A stretch of 64,000 bases of DNA, taken from the NCBI RefSeq assembly GCF_003347515.1, contig NZ_QEII01000299.1:1-64000 (forward strand), written 5' to 3'. Source of the DNA: Rhodoferax ferrireducens (GTDB taxonomy: Bacteria > Pseudomonadota > Gammaproteobacteria > Burkholderiales > Burkholderiaceae_C). The translations under genes were made by a program, and so were the position numbers. The notes under the pieces were generated by a model. It searched no databases, was not told where the DNA came from, and was given only the letters and a program-made list of their open reading frames with translations. Below, one piece after another: positions 26,508 to 34,422 of this stretch (its first letter is position 1; each line of letters begins with the position of its first letter).

Positions 26508-27107
26508 ATGGCGGATGCGTCCCTGCTGCCGCTGGCGTTGTTTGTACTGACATCCACCCTGACGCCGGGTGGTGCGACCACATTGGCAACGGCCTCCGGC
26601 GCGCAGTTTGGCTTTGGGCGCTCCCTCCCGTTGTTGTTGGGACTCAGCGCGGGATTGGCGACGCTTGCATGCATTGCGGCCACAGGTTTGTCTGGACTCA
26701 TGTTGGCCGCACCGTCGTTGCAGCTCGCCATGAAGTTGGTCGGCACGGCATACCTGTTCTGGCTGGCATGGAAAATTGGACGCAGTGGGCCGCCCCACCT
26801 ACAGACTAAGCTGGCAAGCCCGCTTGGATTTTTCAGCGGCGCCAGCATGCTGTGGATGAATCCCAAGGCCTGGGCCATGACCACCGGCGCGGGCGCGTCG
26901 TTCGCGGGGCTGGTCAATCATCCTATGGAGCTTGCCGTGCTGCTGGGCGCGGCATTTGGATTGGCAGCCAGCGTGTCGTTGGCCATCTGGTGCTGGGCGG
27001 GTCTTGTGCTGGCAAGGCTGTTGCGAACTGCCAGGCAATGGCATACCGTCAACGCCATCTTGGGGGTGCTACTCGCCGCTTCTGTCGTGCCGGTGTGGTT
27101 GCCGTAG
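26508..27107 (+). CDS. LysE/RhtB-family amino-acid exporter
   Basis: 199 residues with five or six hydrophobic helices and the family N-terminal motif TLTPGGATTLATASGAQFG (variant of the usual PGP), followed by LGLSAGLATLACIAATGL. Start MADASLLPL at 26508 lies one base beyond the stop of the aminotransferase-fold gene, with GAGGG seven bases upstream; this implies coupling. LysE/RhtB proteins export amino acids or analogues. It probably removes the substrate or product of the preceding PLP enzyme under control of the divergent AraC protein (inference). Confidence 0.85.
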   Translation: MADASLLPLALFVLTSTLTPGGATTLATASGAQFGFGRSLPLLLGLSAGLATLACIAATGLSGLMLAAPSLQLAMKLVGTAYLFWLAWKIGRSGPPHLQTKLASPLGFFSGASMLWMNPKAWAMTTGAGASFAGLVNHPMELAVLLGAAFGLAASVSLAIWCWAGLVLARLLRTARQWHTVNAILGVLLAASVVPVWLP

Positions 27108-27148
27108 CGAGAGGTCAGGGCTTTACAAATCCAGCACCAGCCGCAACG

Positions 27149-28018
27149 CTAATTTATGGGAATGGCGTAGTGCATCAGCGATGCGTCGGACGTGGCGCTG
27201 TAGCGGGAGTCATACACCTCCAGATCCACCCCTCCGGTGTGCGATGCGCCAGAGGACAACATCCAGCTGGAGTAGATGTAGTTAACCGTGTTGTCTATGT
27301 TCTGGGCCGGACCCTGGTGGCAAAACTTGGCATAGCGTGCACCCGGCACCTCCAGCGCCAGCATGCCGGGGGGCAGAGCAGCCTGCTGGCTGACCTCAAT
27401 GGCTGCAAAGTATTGCAGTTGATCCGAAGAAGCACGCATGGGGCTGACCACGCCGTAGCACACCCCCGGCACTGCGTGCGGCACTTCAGCCAGCCGGGGT
27501 AAAAAACTGGCCCATAGCGGCGGCAACTTCTTGGCCAGGTTGTTTTTCTCGGAATCGATACCGTAGAACAGCGTGCGCACTGCGACCAATTGCATGGCGC
27601 GTTGCTCGTACACCTGGGGCACCAGGGACACGTTGCGGTGGATGTGGCGCAGGTAGTCGGCATCCAACTCCACCTTCTTCACAAACAAGGACCGGCTGCC
27701 AAGAGCGCGGTACTGGCCCGGTGTGAGGCTAAAGCACGACTTGAAGGCGCGGGTAAAACTCTCTTGCGTCTCATACCCCGCGGCCAGTGCGATGTCCAGA
27801 ATCGGCAGCTTGGTGGTTCGCAATTGGTCCAGGGCCTTGGCAAAGCGACGCGACCGTATGTAGGTCTTCAAAGTCTCGTTGGTCAAAGCCCGGAACACGC
27901 GCTGAAAGTGCCATTGGCTCAAACCCGCCGCCTTGGCCACGTTTGACAGTGCTATCTCCGTGTCCAGATGGGCTTCCACAAAGTCAATGCCTTGCTGGAC
28001 GCGTTTGAGGTAGTGCAT
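27149..28018 (-). CDS. AraC-family regulator with GyrI-like effector-binding domain
   Basis: 289 residues in the Rob/SoxS-like order: N-terminal double HTH (residues 1-105, IALSNVAKAAGLSQWHFQRV and LDIALAAGYETQESFTRAF with LTPGQYR) followed by a GyrI-like small-molecule domain (about 125-289; typical PGVCYGVV and LEVPGARYAKF strands). Such proteins bind drugs or metabolites and switch stress or detoxification genes. A SnoaL-like gene lies 14 bases upstream on the same strand, so the two are likely co-transcribed. Convergent with the lysE-type gene (41 bp apart). Confidence 0.87.
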   Translation of the reverse strand: MHYLKRVQQGIDFVEAHLDTEIALSNVAKAAGLSQWHFQRVFRALTNETLKTYIRSRRFAKALDQLRTTKLPILDIALAAGYETQESFTRAFKSCFSLTPGQYRALGSRSLFVKKVELDADYLRHIHRNVSLVPQVYEQRAMQLVAVRTLFYGIDSEKNNLAKKLPPLWASFLPRLAEVPHAVPGVCYGVVSPMRASSDQLQYFAAIEVSQQAALPPGMLALEVPGARYAKFCHQGPAQNIDNTVNYIYSSWMLSSGASHTGGVDLEVYDSRYSATSDASLMHYAIPIN

Positions 28019-28032
28019 GGTGTGGGTTCTCG

Positions 28033-28389
28033 TCAGGCCGCGGCAAAAAAACCGGTCATGGCCACTAGCTTGCCATCGCCGTTGTATTGGCCATAGCTCG
28101 TGCCTTCACCAATCACCTGGTCTTTGCCGTCGAGCATGTTCCATGTGGCCAGGCTCTGCTGGTGGTGGGTGCTAAACGTTTTGGTCTGGAAGTGGCCGCC
28201 GGGTACCTGCTGGTGAAACGCGTCCATGTAAGCCGTCAGTTCTTGCCAGCCGTGGGTGGCCGCCTGGGGATCGTTGTAGACGCATTGGGGATCCAGACTT
28301 TGTGCAAACAGCGCATACTTTTCAGCGGCGGTGGCCGCTTTCCAGGACGCAGTGTAGGTTTCCCAGGTCAGGTTCAAAGAGTGGTTCAT
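28033..28389 (-). CDS. SnoaL-like (NTF2-fold) small protein
   Basis: 118 residues starting MNHSLNLTWETYTASWKAAT. The pattern fits the NTF2/SnoaL cone fold: N-terminal helix, EKYALFAQSLDPQCVYNDPQ, HGWQELTAYMDAFHQQVPGG, then alternating beta strands ending GDGKLVAMTGFFA. Members are isomerases, hydrolases or ligand-binding proteins; no catalytic residues can be assigned. A 17-residue upstream extension to 28440 is rejected. Probably the first gene of a two-gene unit with the GyrI-type AraC regulator downstream. Confidence 0.7.
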   Translation of the reverse strand: MNHSLNLTWETYTASWKAATAAEKYALFAQSLDPQCVYNDPQAATHGWQELTAYMDAFHQQVPGGHFQTKTFSTHHQQSLATWNMLDGKDQVIGEGTSYGQYNGDGKLVAMTGFFAAA

Positions 28390-28440
28390 CGCAAGTCCAA
28401 AGTGGTTAATAACACCGGATTGTTCTGTGCGAGAAGCCAT

Positions 28441-28946
28441 CCTTTTGATATTTTGTGCTTTTGATTGCGATGTCGCGTGCAGCGACTGCGGACTACGAAG
28501 CCCCGGGCAGCTTCAACGGATAGGGACTTCAACCGCATGAGGCAAAGTATGGCACGGTTGGGAGTGCCAAAACGCTCCCTGATTCCCAAGGATTTCCGAA
28601 GATTGAGCCGCTGAACCACGTGATTGGCGATACCCTTGCTCGCCCAATGGTTGACGGCCTTGCGCGCACGCAGGCCTGGCCCAGCAGCATGTCAAAAACG
28701 CCGCTTTGTCTTCTCACCAGTTGACGCGCTGATCGACCTCGTAGTCAGGTGAGGCTTGCGCCGCCAGATCCCAATCCGCAGCGATTTGCCCACCCCACAT
28801 CGAACACAGCAGCGGGAACACCTCGTGGATTGTGCATTTGCGATGCTGTCAGAGGGAAGGCCAATCACTCCTCAATTAATAGCTACATGCGCATATTCGA
28901 CGAGGGCTACAGCCACATTTCTCCATGATGAATTCCGCAAAACCCC
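28441..28946. other. Gene-poor stretch with a possible coding remnant
   Basis: About 500 bases without a convincing gene. On the minus strand 28714-28851 is open without a start and has coding-like codon use. It ends in a tail reading HEVFPLLCSMWGGQIAADWD then LAAQASPDYEVDQRVNW and stop. It looks like the 3' end of a lost gene, but I do not recognise the family. The stretch also holds dispersed repeat copy C (28878-28920). Other short frames here look spurious. Confidence 0.35.
28878..28920 (+). repeat. Dispersed ATAGCT-type repeat, copy C
   Basis: AATAGCTACATGCGCATATT ... GAGGGCTACAGCCACATTT. It lies just beyond the stop of the intact livF copy 2, in the same relative position as copy B next to the decayed livF end. 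Confidence 0.55.
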
Positions 28947-29660
28947 TCAAACCCCCAAATACCCCGACAAAGCCGCGCTCTGCGCCACCTCGTCCGCCGT
29001 GCCCTGCAGCACCACCTGGCCTTTTTGCAGCACCAGCGCGTGGTCCGAATGCGCCAGCACCTTGCGGTAGTCCCGATCGACGATCAGCGTGGCGATGCCG
29101 CTGGCGCGGATCTCGCCGATCACGCGCCAGATCTCGGCCACGATCAGCGGCGCCAGGCCTTCGGTGGCTTCGTCCAGCACGATCAGCGCCGGGTGCGTCA
29201 TCAGGGCGCGCCCGATCGACAGCATCTGCTGCTCGCCGCCGGAGAGTTGCGCGCCCAGGTTCGTCAGGCGTTCCTTCAAGCGTGGAAAGGTTTCCATGAC
29301 GCGCTCAAACGACCAGTCATCGCGGCCGTCGAGTCCGCGCCGCGCCGCCATCACCAGGTTCTCGCGCACCGTCAGGTTCGGGAACACGCCACGCCCCTCG
29401 GGCACATAGGCCACGCCCAGACGTGCGACCTCGTGCGGCTTGAAGCGCGAGGCGTCCTGGCCGAACAAGGTGATGCTGCCGTCGCGCTGCGCGACATGGC
29501 CGAGCAGGGTGCGGATCAACGTGCTTTTGCCCATGCCGTTGCGACCCAGCAGGCCCACGGTTTCACCGCGCTCGATCTGCAGATCGACCCCGTGCAGGAC
29601 GTGGCTGGAGCCGTACCAGGCGTGCAGGCCACGGGCGTCGACGATTAGACTTTGGGCCAT
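28947..29660 (-). CDS. livF: LivF-type ABC importer ATPase (copy 2, benzoate operon)
   Basis: 237 residues with Walker A LGRNGMGKSTL, signature LSGGEQQMLSIGRAL and Walker B LIVLDEATEGLAP. Two oddities: Walker B continues DEAT rather than the common DEP, and the switch-histidine region reads LIVDRDYRKVLAHSD, where most LivF have LVEQ. It begins one base after livG and ends a nine-gene benzoate operon. Its 3' end is duplicated as a remnant at 24117-24320. Confidence 0.92.
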   Translation of the reverse strand: MAQSLIVDARGLHAWYGSSHVLHGVDLQIERGETVGLLGRNGMGKSTLIRTLLGHVAQRDGSITLFGQDASRFKPHEVARLGVAYVPEGRGVFPNLTVRENLVMAARRGLDGRDDWSFERVMETFPRLKERLTNLGAQLSGGEQQMLSIGRALMTHPALIVLDEATEGLAPLIVAEIWRVIGEIRASGIATLIVDRDYRKVLAHSDHALVLQKGQVVLQGTADEVAQSAALSGYLGV

Positions 29661-29661
29661 C

Positions 29662-30414
29662 TCAGTGTTCCCCCAGGTAGGCCACGCGCACGTCGGCGCT
29701 GTTGCGCACGAAGTCCGGTGTGCCGGACGCGATCACCGCGCCGTTGACCATCACGGTGATGCAGTCGGCGATGCGAAACACGGCGTCCATGTCGTGCTCC
29801 ACCAGCAGGATGGCATGGCTGGCCTTGAGTTCCGCCAGCAGCGTGAGCATGCGTTCGGTCTCGTCCGCGCCCATGCCGGCCAGTGGCTCATCGAGCAGCA
29901 GCACCTGCGGCGCGGTGGCCAGGCACATGGCGATTTCCAGCTGGCGCTTCTGGCCGTGCGAGAGCAGGCCGGCCGGGCGCTCCAGCAGATCGTCCAGCCC
30001 GGCGCGGGTGGCTGCGGCGCGCGCGGCCGCGGTGCTGACTTCGCAGCGCTGCGCGTCGCGCCACCAGGCCCAGGGCTTTTGCACCCGGGCCTGGGCCGCG
30101 AGCCGGCAGTTTTCAAACACGGTGAAGCTCGGGTAGATGGTGTTGCGCTGGTAGCTGCGACCCAGGCCGGCGCGGGCGCGTTTGGGCTGCGACCACGTCG
30201 TGACGTCCTGGCCCAGCAACTCCACCTGGCCGCTGGAGGGCGGAATCTCGCCCGACAGGATGTTGATCAGCGTGGACTTGCCGGCCCCGTTGGTGCCGAT
30301 CACGGCATGCACCGTGCCGCGTTCGAGCTCAAGCGACACCCGGTCCAGCGCGACCAGGCCGCCCCAGCGGCGCGTGATCTCGCGCCCGCGCAACAGCACT
30401 TCAGACTGACTCAT
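29662..30414 (-). CDS. livG: LivG-type ABC importer ATPase (copy 2)
   Basis: 250 residues starting MSQSEVLLRGREITRRWGG; a frame-open start at 30441 adds nine residues inside livM. Walker A GTNGAGKSTL, long insert with RAGLGRSYQRNTIYPSF, signature LSHGQKRQLEIAMCLA and Walker B VLLLDEPLAGMG fit LivG. It overlaps the livM stop by 14 bases. Works with the downstream LivF. Confidence 0.92.
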   Translation of the reverse strand: MSQSEVLLRGREITRRWGGLVALDRVSLELERGTVHAVIGTNGAGKSTLINILSGEIPPSSGQVELLGQDVTTWSQPKRARAGLGRSYQRNTIYPSFTVFENCRLAAQARVQKPWAWWRDAQRCEVSTAAARAAATRAGLDDLLERPAGLLSHGQKRQLEIAMCLATAPQVLLLDEPLAGMGADETERMLTLLAELKASHAILLVEHDMDAVFRIADCITVMVNGAVIASGTPDFVRNSADVRVAYLGEH

Positions 30415-31411
30415 GGGGAACCTCCTTGCTGGCGGCGCCATGCGCTCCGATATGGCGCCCGCGCAGGCGCGCCGCCAGTTGTTCCGGTACCCCGACCAGG
30501 CCGCGCGGCAGCAAGGCCACGCAGGCGATGATGCTCAGGCCCAGGCCCAGATGCCAATGCTTGGCGAAGTCGCCAAAGATCGCCTCCGACTTGAAAAACT
30601 CCTGCAGCAGCGCAAAGGCGAAGGCGCCAATCAGCGCCCCGCGCAGATGGCCGAGGCCGCCGAGGATGATCATGATCAGCACCTCGCCCGACAGGTGCCA
30701 GCTGATCAGCTCGGGATTGACGAAGCCGTCCTTCACCGCAAACAAAAAGCCCGCCAGCCCGGCGAGACCACCGGAAATCACAAAGGCGGCCAGCTTGTAG
30801 GGATAGGTGGAAAAACCGGTGGCGCGCATGCGCTGCTCGTTGACGCGAATGCCGGCCAGCGCGCGGCCAAAACGCGAGCGCAGCAGCAGGGCCAGAAAAC
30901 CCAGCACCGCGACCAGGCAGGCCAGCGTGAAGCCATAAAACACCAGCGGCTTGTCGAGGTCAAGCAGCGTGCCGAGCACGGGTTTGCTCAGCAGGTAGAT
31001 GCCGTCGGTGCCGCCGCCCAGCGGGGTGTCGTGCACCACGTAATAGGCCATCTGGGCGAACGCCAGCGTCACCATGATGAAGTAGACGCCCTTGGTGCGC
31101 AGTGACAGGGCGCCGACCAGCAGCGCATAGAAAGCCGCCGCCAGCACGCAGGCCGGCAGCAGCCACAGCAGCGAGGGCGCGCCGTCCTGCGGTGTCAGCA
31201 GCACGGTGGCATAGGCGCCGATGCCGAAGAAGGCGGCCTGGCCAAAGCACACCAGGCCGGTGCTGCCCACGAGCAGCTCCAGGCTGAGCGCAAAGATGGC
31301 GAAGATCATGATCTTGGTGACCAGGTCAACCCCGTATTGGCCGGCCATCAGCGGCCACAGCGCGAGCGCCACCAGCGCAAGCGCGATGAAGAGAAATTTG
31401 GATTGCTTCAT
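30401..31411 (-). CDS. livM: LivM-type ABC importer permease (copy 2)
   Basis: 336-residue membrane protein with about nine hydrophobic helices and the LivM signature LELLVGSTGLVCFGQAAFFG. It lies 28 bases after livH and overlaps livG by 14. The C-terminus ends in a basic cytoplasmic tail of about 30 residues (after LLPRGLVGVPEQL). Part of the importer linked to the benzoate pathway genes. Confidence 0.92.
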   Translation of the reverse strand: MKQSKFLFIALALVALALWPLMAGQYGVDLVTKIMIFAIFALSLELLVGSTGLVCFGQAAFFGIGAYATVLLTPQDGAPSLLWLLPACVLAAAFYALLVGALSLRTKGVYFIMVTLAFAQMAYYVVHDTPLGGGTDGIYLLSKPVLGTLLDLDKPLVFYGFTLACLVAVLGFLALLLRSRFGRALAGIRVNEQRMRATGFSTYPYKLAAFVISGGLAGLAGFLFAVKDGFVNPELISWHLSGEVLIMIILGGLGHLRGALIGAFAFALLQEFFKSEAIFGDFAKHWHLGLGLSIIACVALLPRGLVGVPEQLAARLRGRHIGAHGAASKEVPHESV

Positions 31412-31439
31412 GTCGTTGATTTTTCGTTGAACGTGAAAG

Positions 31440-32321
31440 TCAGCCGGCCTTGAACAGACCGTCCGGCTTCCACAGCAGGATCAGCGCCATCAGCACATAA
31501 ACCAGCACGCCGGAGGCCTGCGGCAGCAGCACTTTGCCGAAGGTGTCCACCACCCCGATCAGCAGCGCCGCCAGCAGCGCACCGCGTATGGAACCAATGC
31601 CGCCAATCACCACCACGACAAAACAGATGATCAAGACAGTATTGCCCATGCCCGGATAGACCGAGGACACCGGCGCGGCCACCATGCCGGCGAACACCGC
31701 GATGGCGACGCCGGCGGCGAACACCACGCGGTAGAGAAACTTGATGTCGATGCCCAGCGACTGGACCATCTCGCGGTTGGTGCTGCCGGCGCGAATCATC
31801 ATGCCCAGGCGGGTGCGCGTGAACACGAAATACATGCCCAGCGCCAGCACCAGGCACACGCCGGAGATGAAGAGCCGGTACACCGGGTAAGTCATCAAAT
31901 CGCCCAGCGGGAGCGTGCCGGCCAGAATGTCCGGCACCTTGACGCCGTAGACATCGTCGCCGACCAGCAGGCTGCGCAACTCCTCGAACACCAGAATCAG
32001 GCCGTAGGTCATCAACACTTGCTGCAGGTGCTCGCGCTCGTACAGAAAGCTGAAGAACACCCATTCGAGCACGTAACCCAAGAGCACGGCCAGCACGAGG
32101 CCGATGAACAGCGTGGCGAAGAAACCGCCGCCGAAGGTGGCTTCCACAATCGGCGCCAGCGCGTAGGCCATGTAGGCGCCGATCATGTAGAAGCTGCCGT
32201 GCGCCAGGTTGATGACGCCCATGATGCCGAAAATCAGGGTCAGCCCGGAGGCCACCAGAAACAGCAGCAGCCCGTATTGCAGCGCATTCAGGCACTGGAT
32301 CAGGAAGGTGGTTAAGTCCAT
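31440..32321 (-). CDS. livH: LivH-type ABC importer permease (copy 2)
   Basis: 293 residues, about eight hydrophobic helices, LivH motif FGIMGVINLAHGSFYMIGAY. It is separated from its binding-protein gene by 107 bases that hold a dispersed repeat with a strong hairpin, unlike the tight spacing elsewhere in the operon. So transcription from the binding-protein gene may be partly attenuated before the permease genes (inference). Confidence 0.92.
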   Translation of the reverse strand: MDLTTFLIQCLNALQYGLLLFLVASGLTLIFGIMGVINLAHGSFYMIGAYMAYALAPIVEATFGGGFFATLFIGLVLAVLLGYVLEWVFFSFLYEREHLQQVLMTYGLILVFEELRSLLVGDDVYGVKVPDILAGTLPLGDLMTYPVYRLFISGVCLVLALGMYFVFTRTRLGMMIRAGSTNREMVQSLGIDIKFLYRVVFAAGVAIAVFAGMVAAPVSSVYPGMGNTVLIICFVVVVIGGIGSIRGALLAALLIGVVDTFGKVLLPQASGVLVYVLMALILLWKPDGLFKAG

Positions 32322-32330
32322 AGTTTGTAC

Positions 32331-32424
32331 TCAGTGGCGAAGCGCCGCAGCGCCGGGCCGCCCCAAGCAAGGCACGGCCCCCTCGGGGGGCAGCGCAATA
32401 CGCGAAGCGATAAGCGTGGGGGCA
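32331..32424. repeat. Comamonadaceae-type intergenic repeat with GC hairpin
   Basis: The livK-livH gap contains GCGCCGGGCCGCCCCAAGCA, then a CCCCC-TC-GGGGG hairpin (32378-32389), then CGCGAAGCGATAAGCGTGGG. From memory this arrangement recurs in intergenic regions of Comamonadaceae genomes. Only one copy is present here, so the repeat status is recalled rather than shown. The hairpin lacks a following T-run. Confidence 0.5.
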
Positions 32425-32428
32425 CTAT

Positions 32429-33610
32429 TTACATGCGGCAACCGCGACCGGGGTCGGCCAGCGCCTTGCTGGCGATGCTCACCAGCTTGTTCTCCTTGCC
32501 GCCGACCTGGCGCAGGTAGATGTCCTGCACCGGGTTGTGCGATTTGGACAGGGTGAACGGGCCGCGCGGGCTGTCGATCTTGGCCTTTTCAAGCGCGGCG
32601 GTGAACTCGGCCTTCTTGCTGATGTCGCCCTTCACGGCCGCCAGGCCGATGCCCAGCATCTGCGCCGCGTCATAACCCTGCACGGCGTACACGTCGGGCT
32701 GCAGCTTGTAGGCCTTGGCATAGGACAGGCGGAACGCGTTGTCGCGCGGCGTGCCCAGGCTGTCGGCATAGTGCAGCGTGGTCAGCAGGTCGGCCGCGTC
32801 CGCGCCCTGCGCTTCCAGCGTGCCGTCGGTGAGGAAGCCGGCGCCATACAGCGGAATGCTTTTCTTCAGGCCGGCGGCCGCGTAGTCCTTGACGAACTTG
32901 ACCGCACCGCCACCGGCGAAGAAGGTGTAGACGGCATCCGGCTTGGCGGCTGCAATCTCGGTCAACAGCGCCTGGAACTCGACGTTGGGAAAGGGCACGT
33001 TCAGTTCCTTGACGACCTTGCCGCCGGATTTCTCGAACGCTTCCTTGAAGCCGCGCACCGACTCATCGCCGGCCGCGTACTTCCAGGTGATGGTCACGAC
33101 CTTCTTGTGGCCCTTCTTGGCAACCACCTCGCCCATGGCGTAGCCGGGCTGCCAGTTCGAGAACGAGCTGCGGAAGATGTTGGGCGCGCACATCGGGCCG
33201 GTCACCGCATCGGCGCCGGCATTCGGCACGATCAGAAAAGTGCCAGTGTCCTTGGCCACCTTGGCCATGGCCATCGCCACGCCGGAGTGCACCGAACCGA
33301 TCAGCACATCGACGTTGTCGCGCTTGATCAGCTTGTTCACGTTGTCGGTGGCCTTGGACGGGTCGGACTCGTCATCGACCTTGACAAACTCGATCTCGCG
33401 TCCGCTGAGCTTGCCGCCTTGCTCCGCGACATGCAGACGGAATCCGTTCTCGATGGCATTGCCGAGTGCGGCAAAGGTGCCGGTGTAGGGCAGCATCAGG
33501 CCGACCTTGAGTTTGGGCAAGCCTTGCGCGTGCGCGGGTAACGTGCTCACGGCGACTAGGGCGAGTGCTGCAACAGCGCTGTGGATCAGGGTTCTGCGGG
33601 ATGGGCTCAT
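32429..33610 (-). CDS. Liv-type periplasmic binding protein of the benzoate operon (copy 2)
   Basis: 393 residues: signal peptide with an N-terminal SRR (MSPSRRTLIHSAVAALALVA) cut near THAQG-like AHA, then LKVGLMLPYTGTFAALGNAI, the Peripla_BP_6 opening. Its start overlaps the stop of the alpha/beta hydrolase gene by four bases (ATGA), tying it into the benzoate operon. It is about as long as the binding protein at 13116-14297 but distinct in sequence. Likely ligand is benzoate or a related aromatic acid (inference from context). Confidence 0.9.
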   Translation of the reverse strand: MSPSRRTLIHSAVAALALVAVSTLPAHAQGLPKLKVGLMLPYTGTFAALGNAIENGFRLHVAEQGGKLSGREIEFVKVDDESDPSKATDNVNKLIKRDNVDVLIGSVHSGVAMAMAKVAKDTGTFLIVPNAGADAVTGPMCAPNIFRSSFSNWQPGYAMGEVVAKKGHKKVVTITWKYAAGDESVRGFKEAFEKSGGKVVKELNVPFPNVEFQALLTEIAAAKPDAVYTFFAGGGAVKFVKDYAAAGLKKSIPLYGAGFLTDGTLEAQGADAADLLTTLHYADSLGTPRDNAFRLSYAKAYKLQPDVYAVQGYDAAQMLGIGLAAVKGDISKKAEFTAALEKAKIDSPRGPFTLSKSHNPVQDIYLRQVGGKENKLVSIASKALADPGRGCRM

Positions 33611-34422
33611 GGTGTGTCTCCAGTTTTTTGTGTGATGAAAGCGGAAGCAATGGCGATCAGGCGTTCAGGCTGATCGCGATGCGGGGAATGACCACAATCG
33701 CTCAGTTCGAGCAATTCGGTTTGCGGCAGGCGGCGCGCGATGCCGTGAATCTGTTCCAGCGTGCCGTATTCGTCGTCCAGTCCCTGCACCGCCAGCAGCC
33801 GGCAGCGGATAGTCTCGATCTCGGCCTCGATCGACCACTCGCTGAACGGCGGGTGCAGCCAGATCTGGTTCCAGCCCCAGAAGGCCGAATCGGGATCGTC
33901 GTGGTATTTGGCCAGGCGCTCGCGCAGGTCGGTTTCCAGATAGGCCGTGCGGGCTTGCGTGATGCTCGCCACTGCCATGTCTTCGACCAGGATGTGCGGC
34001 GCCAGCAGAACAGCGCCCGCGATGTTGCGCGGGAATTGGGCCGCGTACAAGAGCGTGATCGAGGCGCCATCGCTGTGGCCGAACAGCCAGGGCGGCTGGC
34101 TTATGGTGTCGACGTCGAGCGCCGCCAGCAAGGCCGGCAGCACCTCATGCGCTTGGCGGTGCAGGAAGTCCAGGCCCCAGACTTCTTCTGCTGCGCGCGG
34201 CGTCGAGGCGCCATAGCCGGGGCGTGAATACACCAGACCACGGCAGCCCGCCGCCTCGCACAGTTGCTGCGGAAAATCCTTCCACATGGCCAGCGAACCC
34301 AGGCCTTCGTGCAAAAAGACAATCAGCGGTGCGTTCGTGCGGTCCGGCGCGATCCACTGGTATTCAATCCGCACGGGCCGGCCGGCCCAGTCGATCTGAA
34401 CGAACTGCACGGTTTCGCTCAT
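33607..34422 (-). CDS. Alpha/beta hydrolase of the benzoate operon
   Basis: 271 residues. Oxyanion-loop region FLHEGLGSLAMWKDFP, nucleophile elbow GHSDGAS, acid in VQGLDDEYGTLEQ and catalytic His in LSDCGHSPHRDQP form a complete alpha/beta-hydrolase triad. Coupled by four-base overlaps to bclA upstream and to the binding-protein gene downstream. The box pathway itself needs no such enzyme. It could release stalled CoA esters (thioesterase), open a lactone by-product, or de-esterify imported benzoate esters. The sequence does not decide among these. Confidence 0.8.
   Translation of the reverse strand: MSETVQFVQIDWAGRPVRIEYQWIAPDRTNAPLIVFLHEGLGSLAMWKDFPQQLCEAAGCRGLVYSRPGYGASTPRAAEEVWGLDFLHRQAHEVLPALLAALDVDTISQPPWLFGHSDGASITLLYAAQFPRNIAGAVLLAPHILVEDMAVASITQARTAYLETDLRERLAKYHDDPDSAFWGWNQIWLHPPFSEWSIEAEIETIRCRLLAVQGLDDEYGTLEQIHGIARRLPQTELLELSDCGHSPHRDQPERLIAIASAFITQKTGDTP

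Noticed and set aside
24983..26917. 644-codon minus-strand open frame opposite the PLP enzyme and exporter genes
   Set aside because: Shadow frame: the plus-strand genes show PLP-lysine and LysE motifs, while this translation is low-complexity and without recognisable domains.
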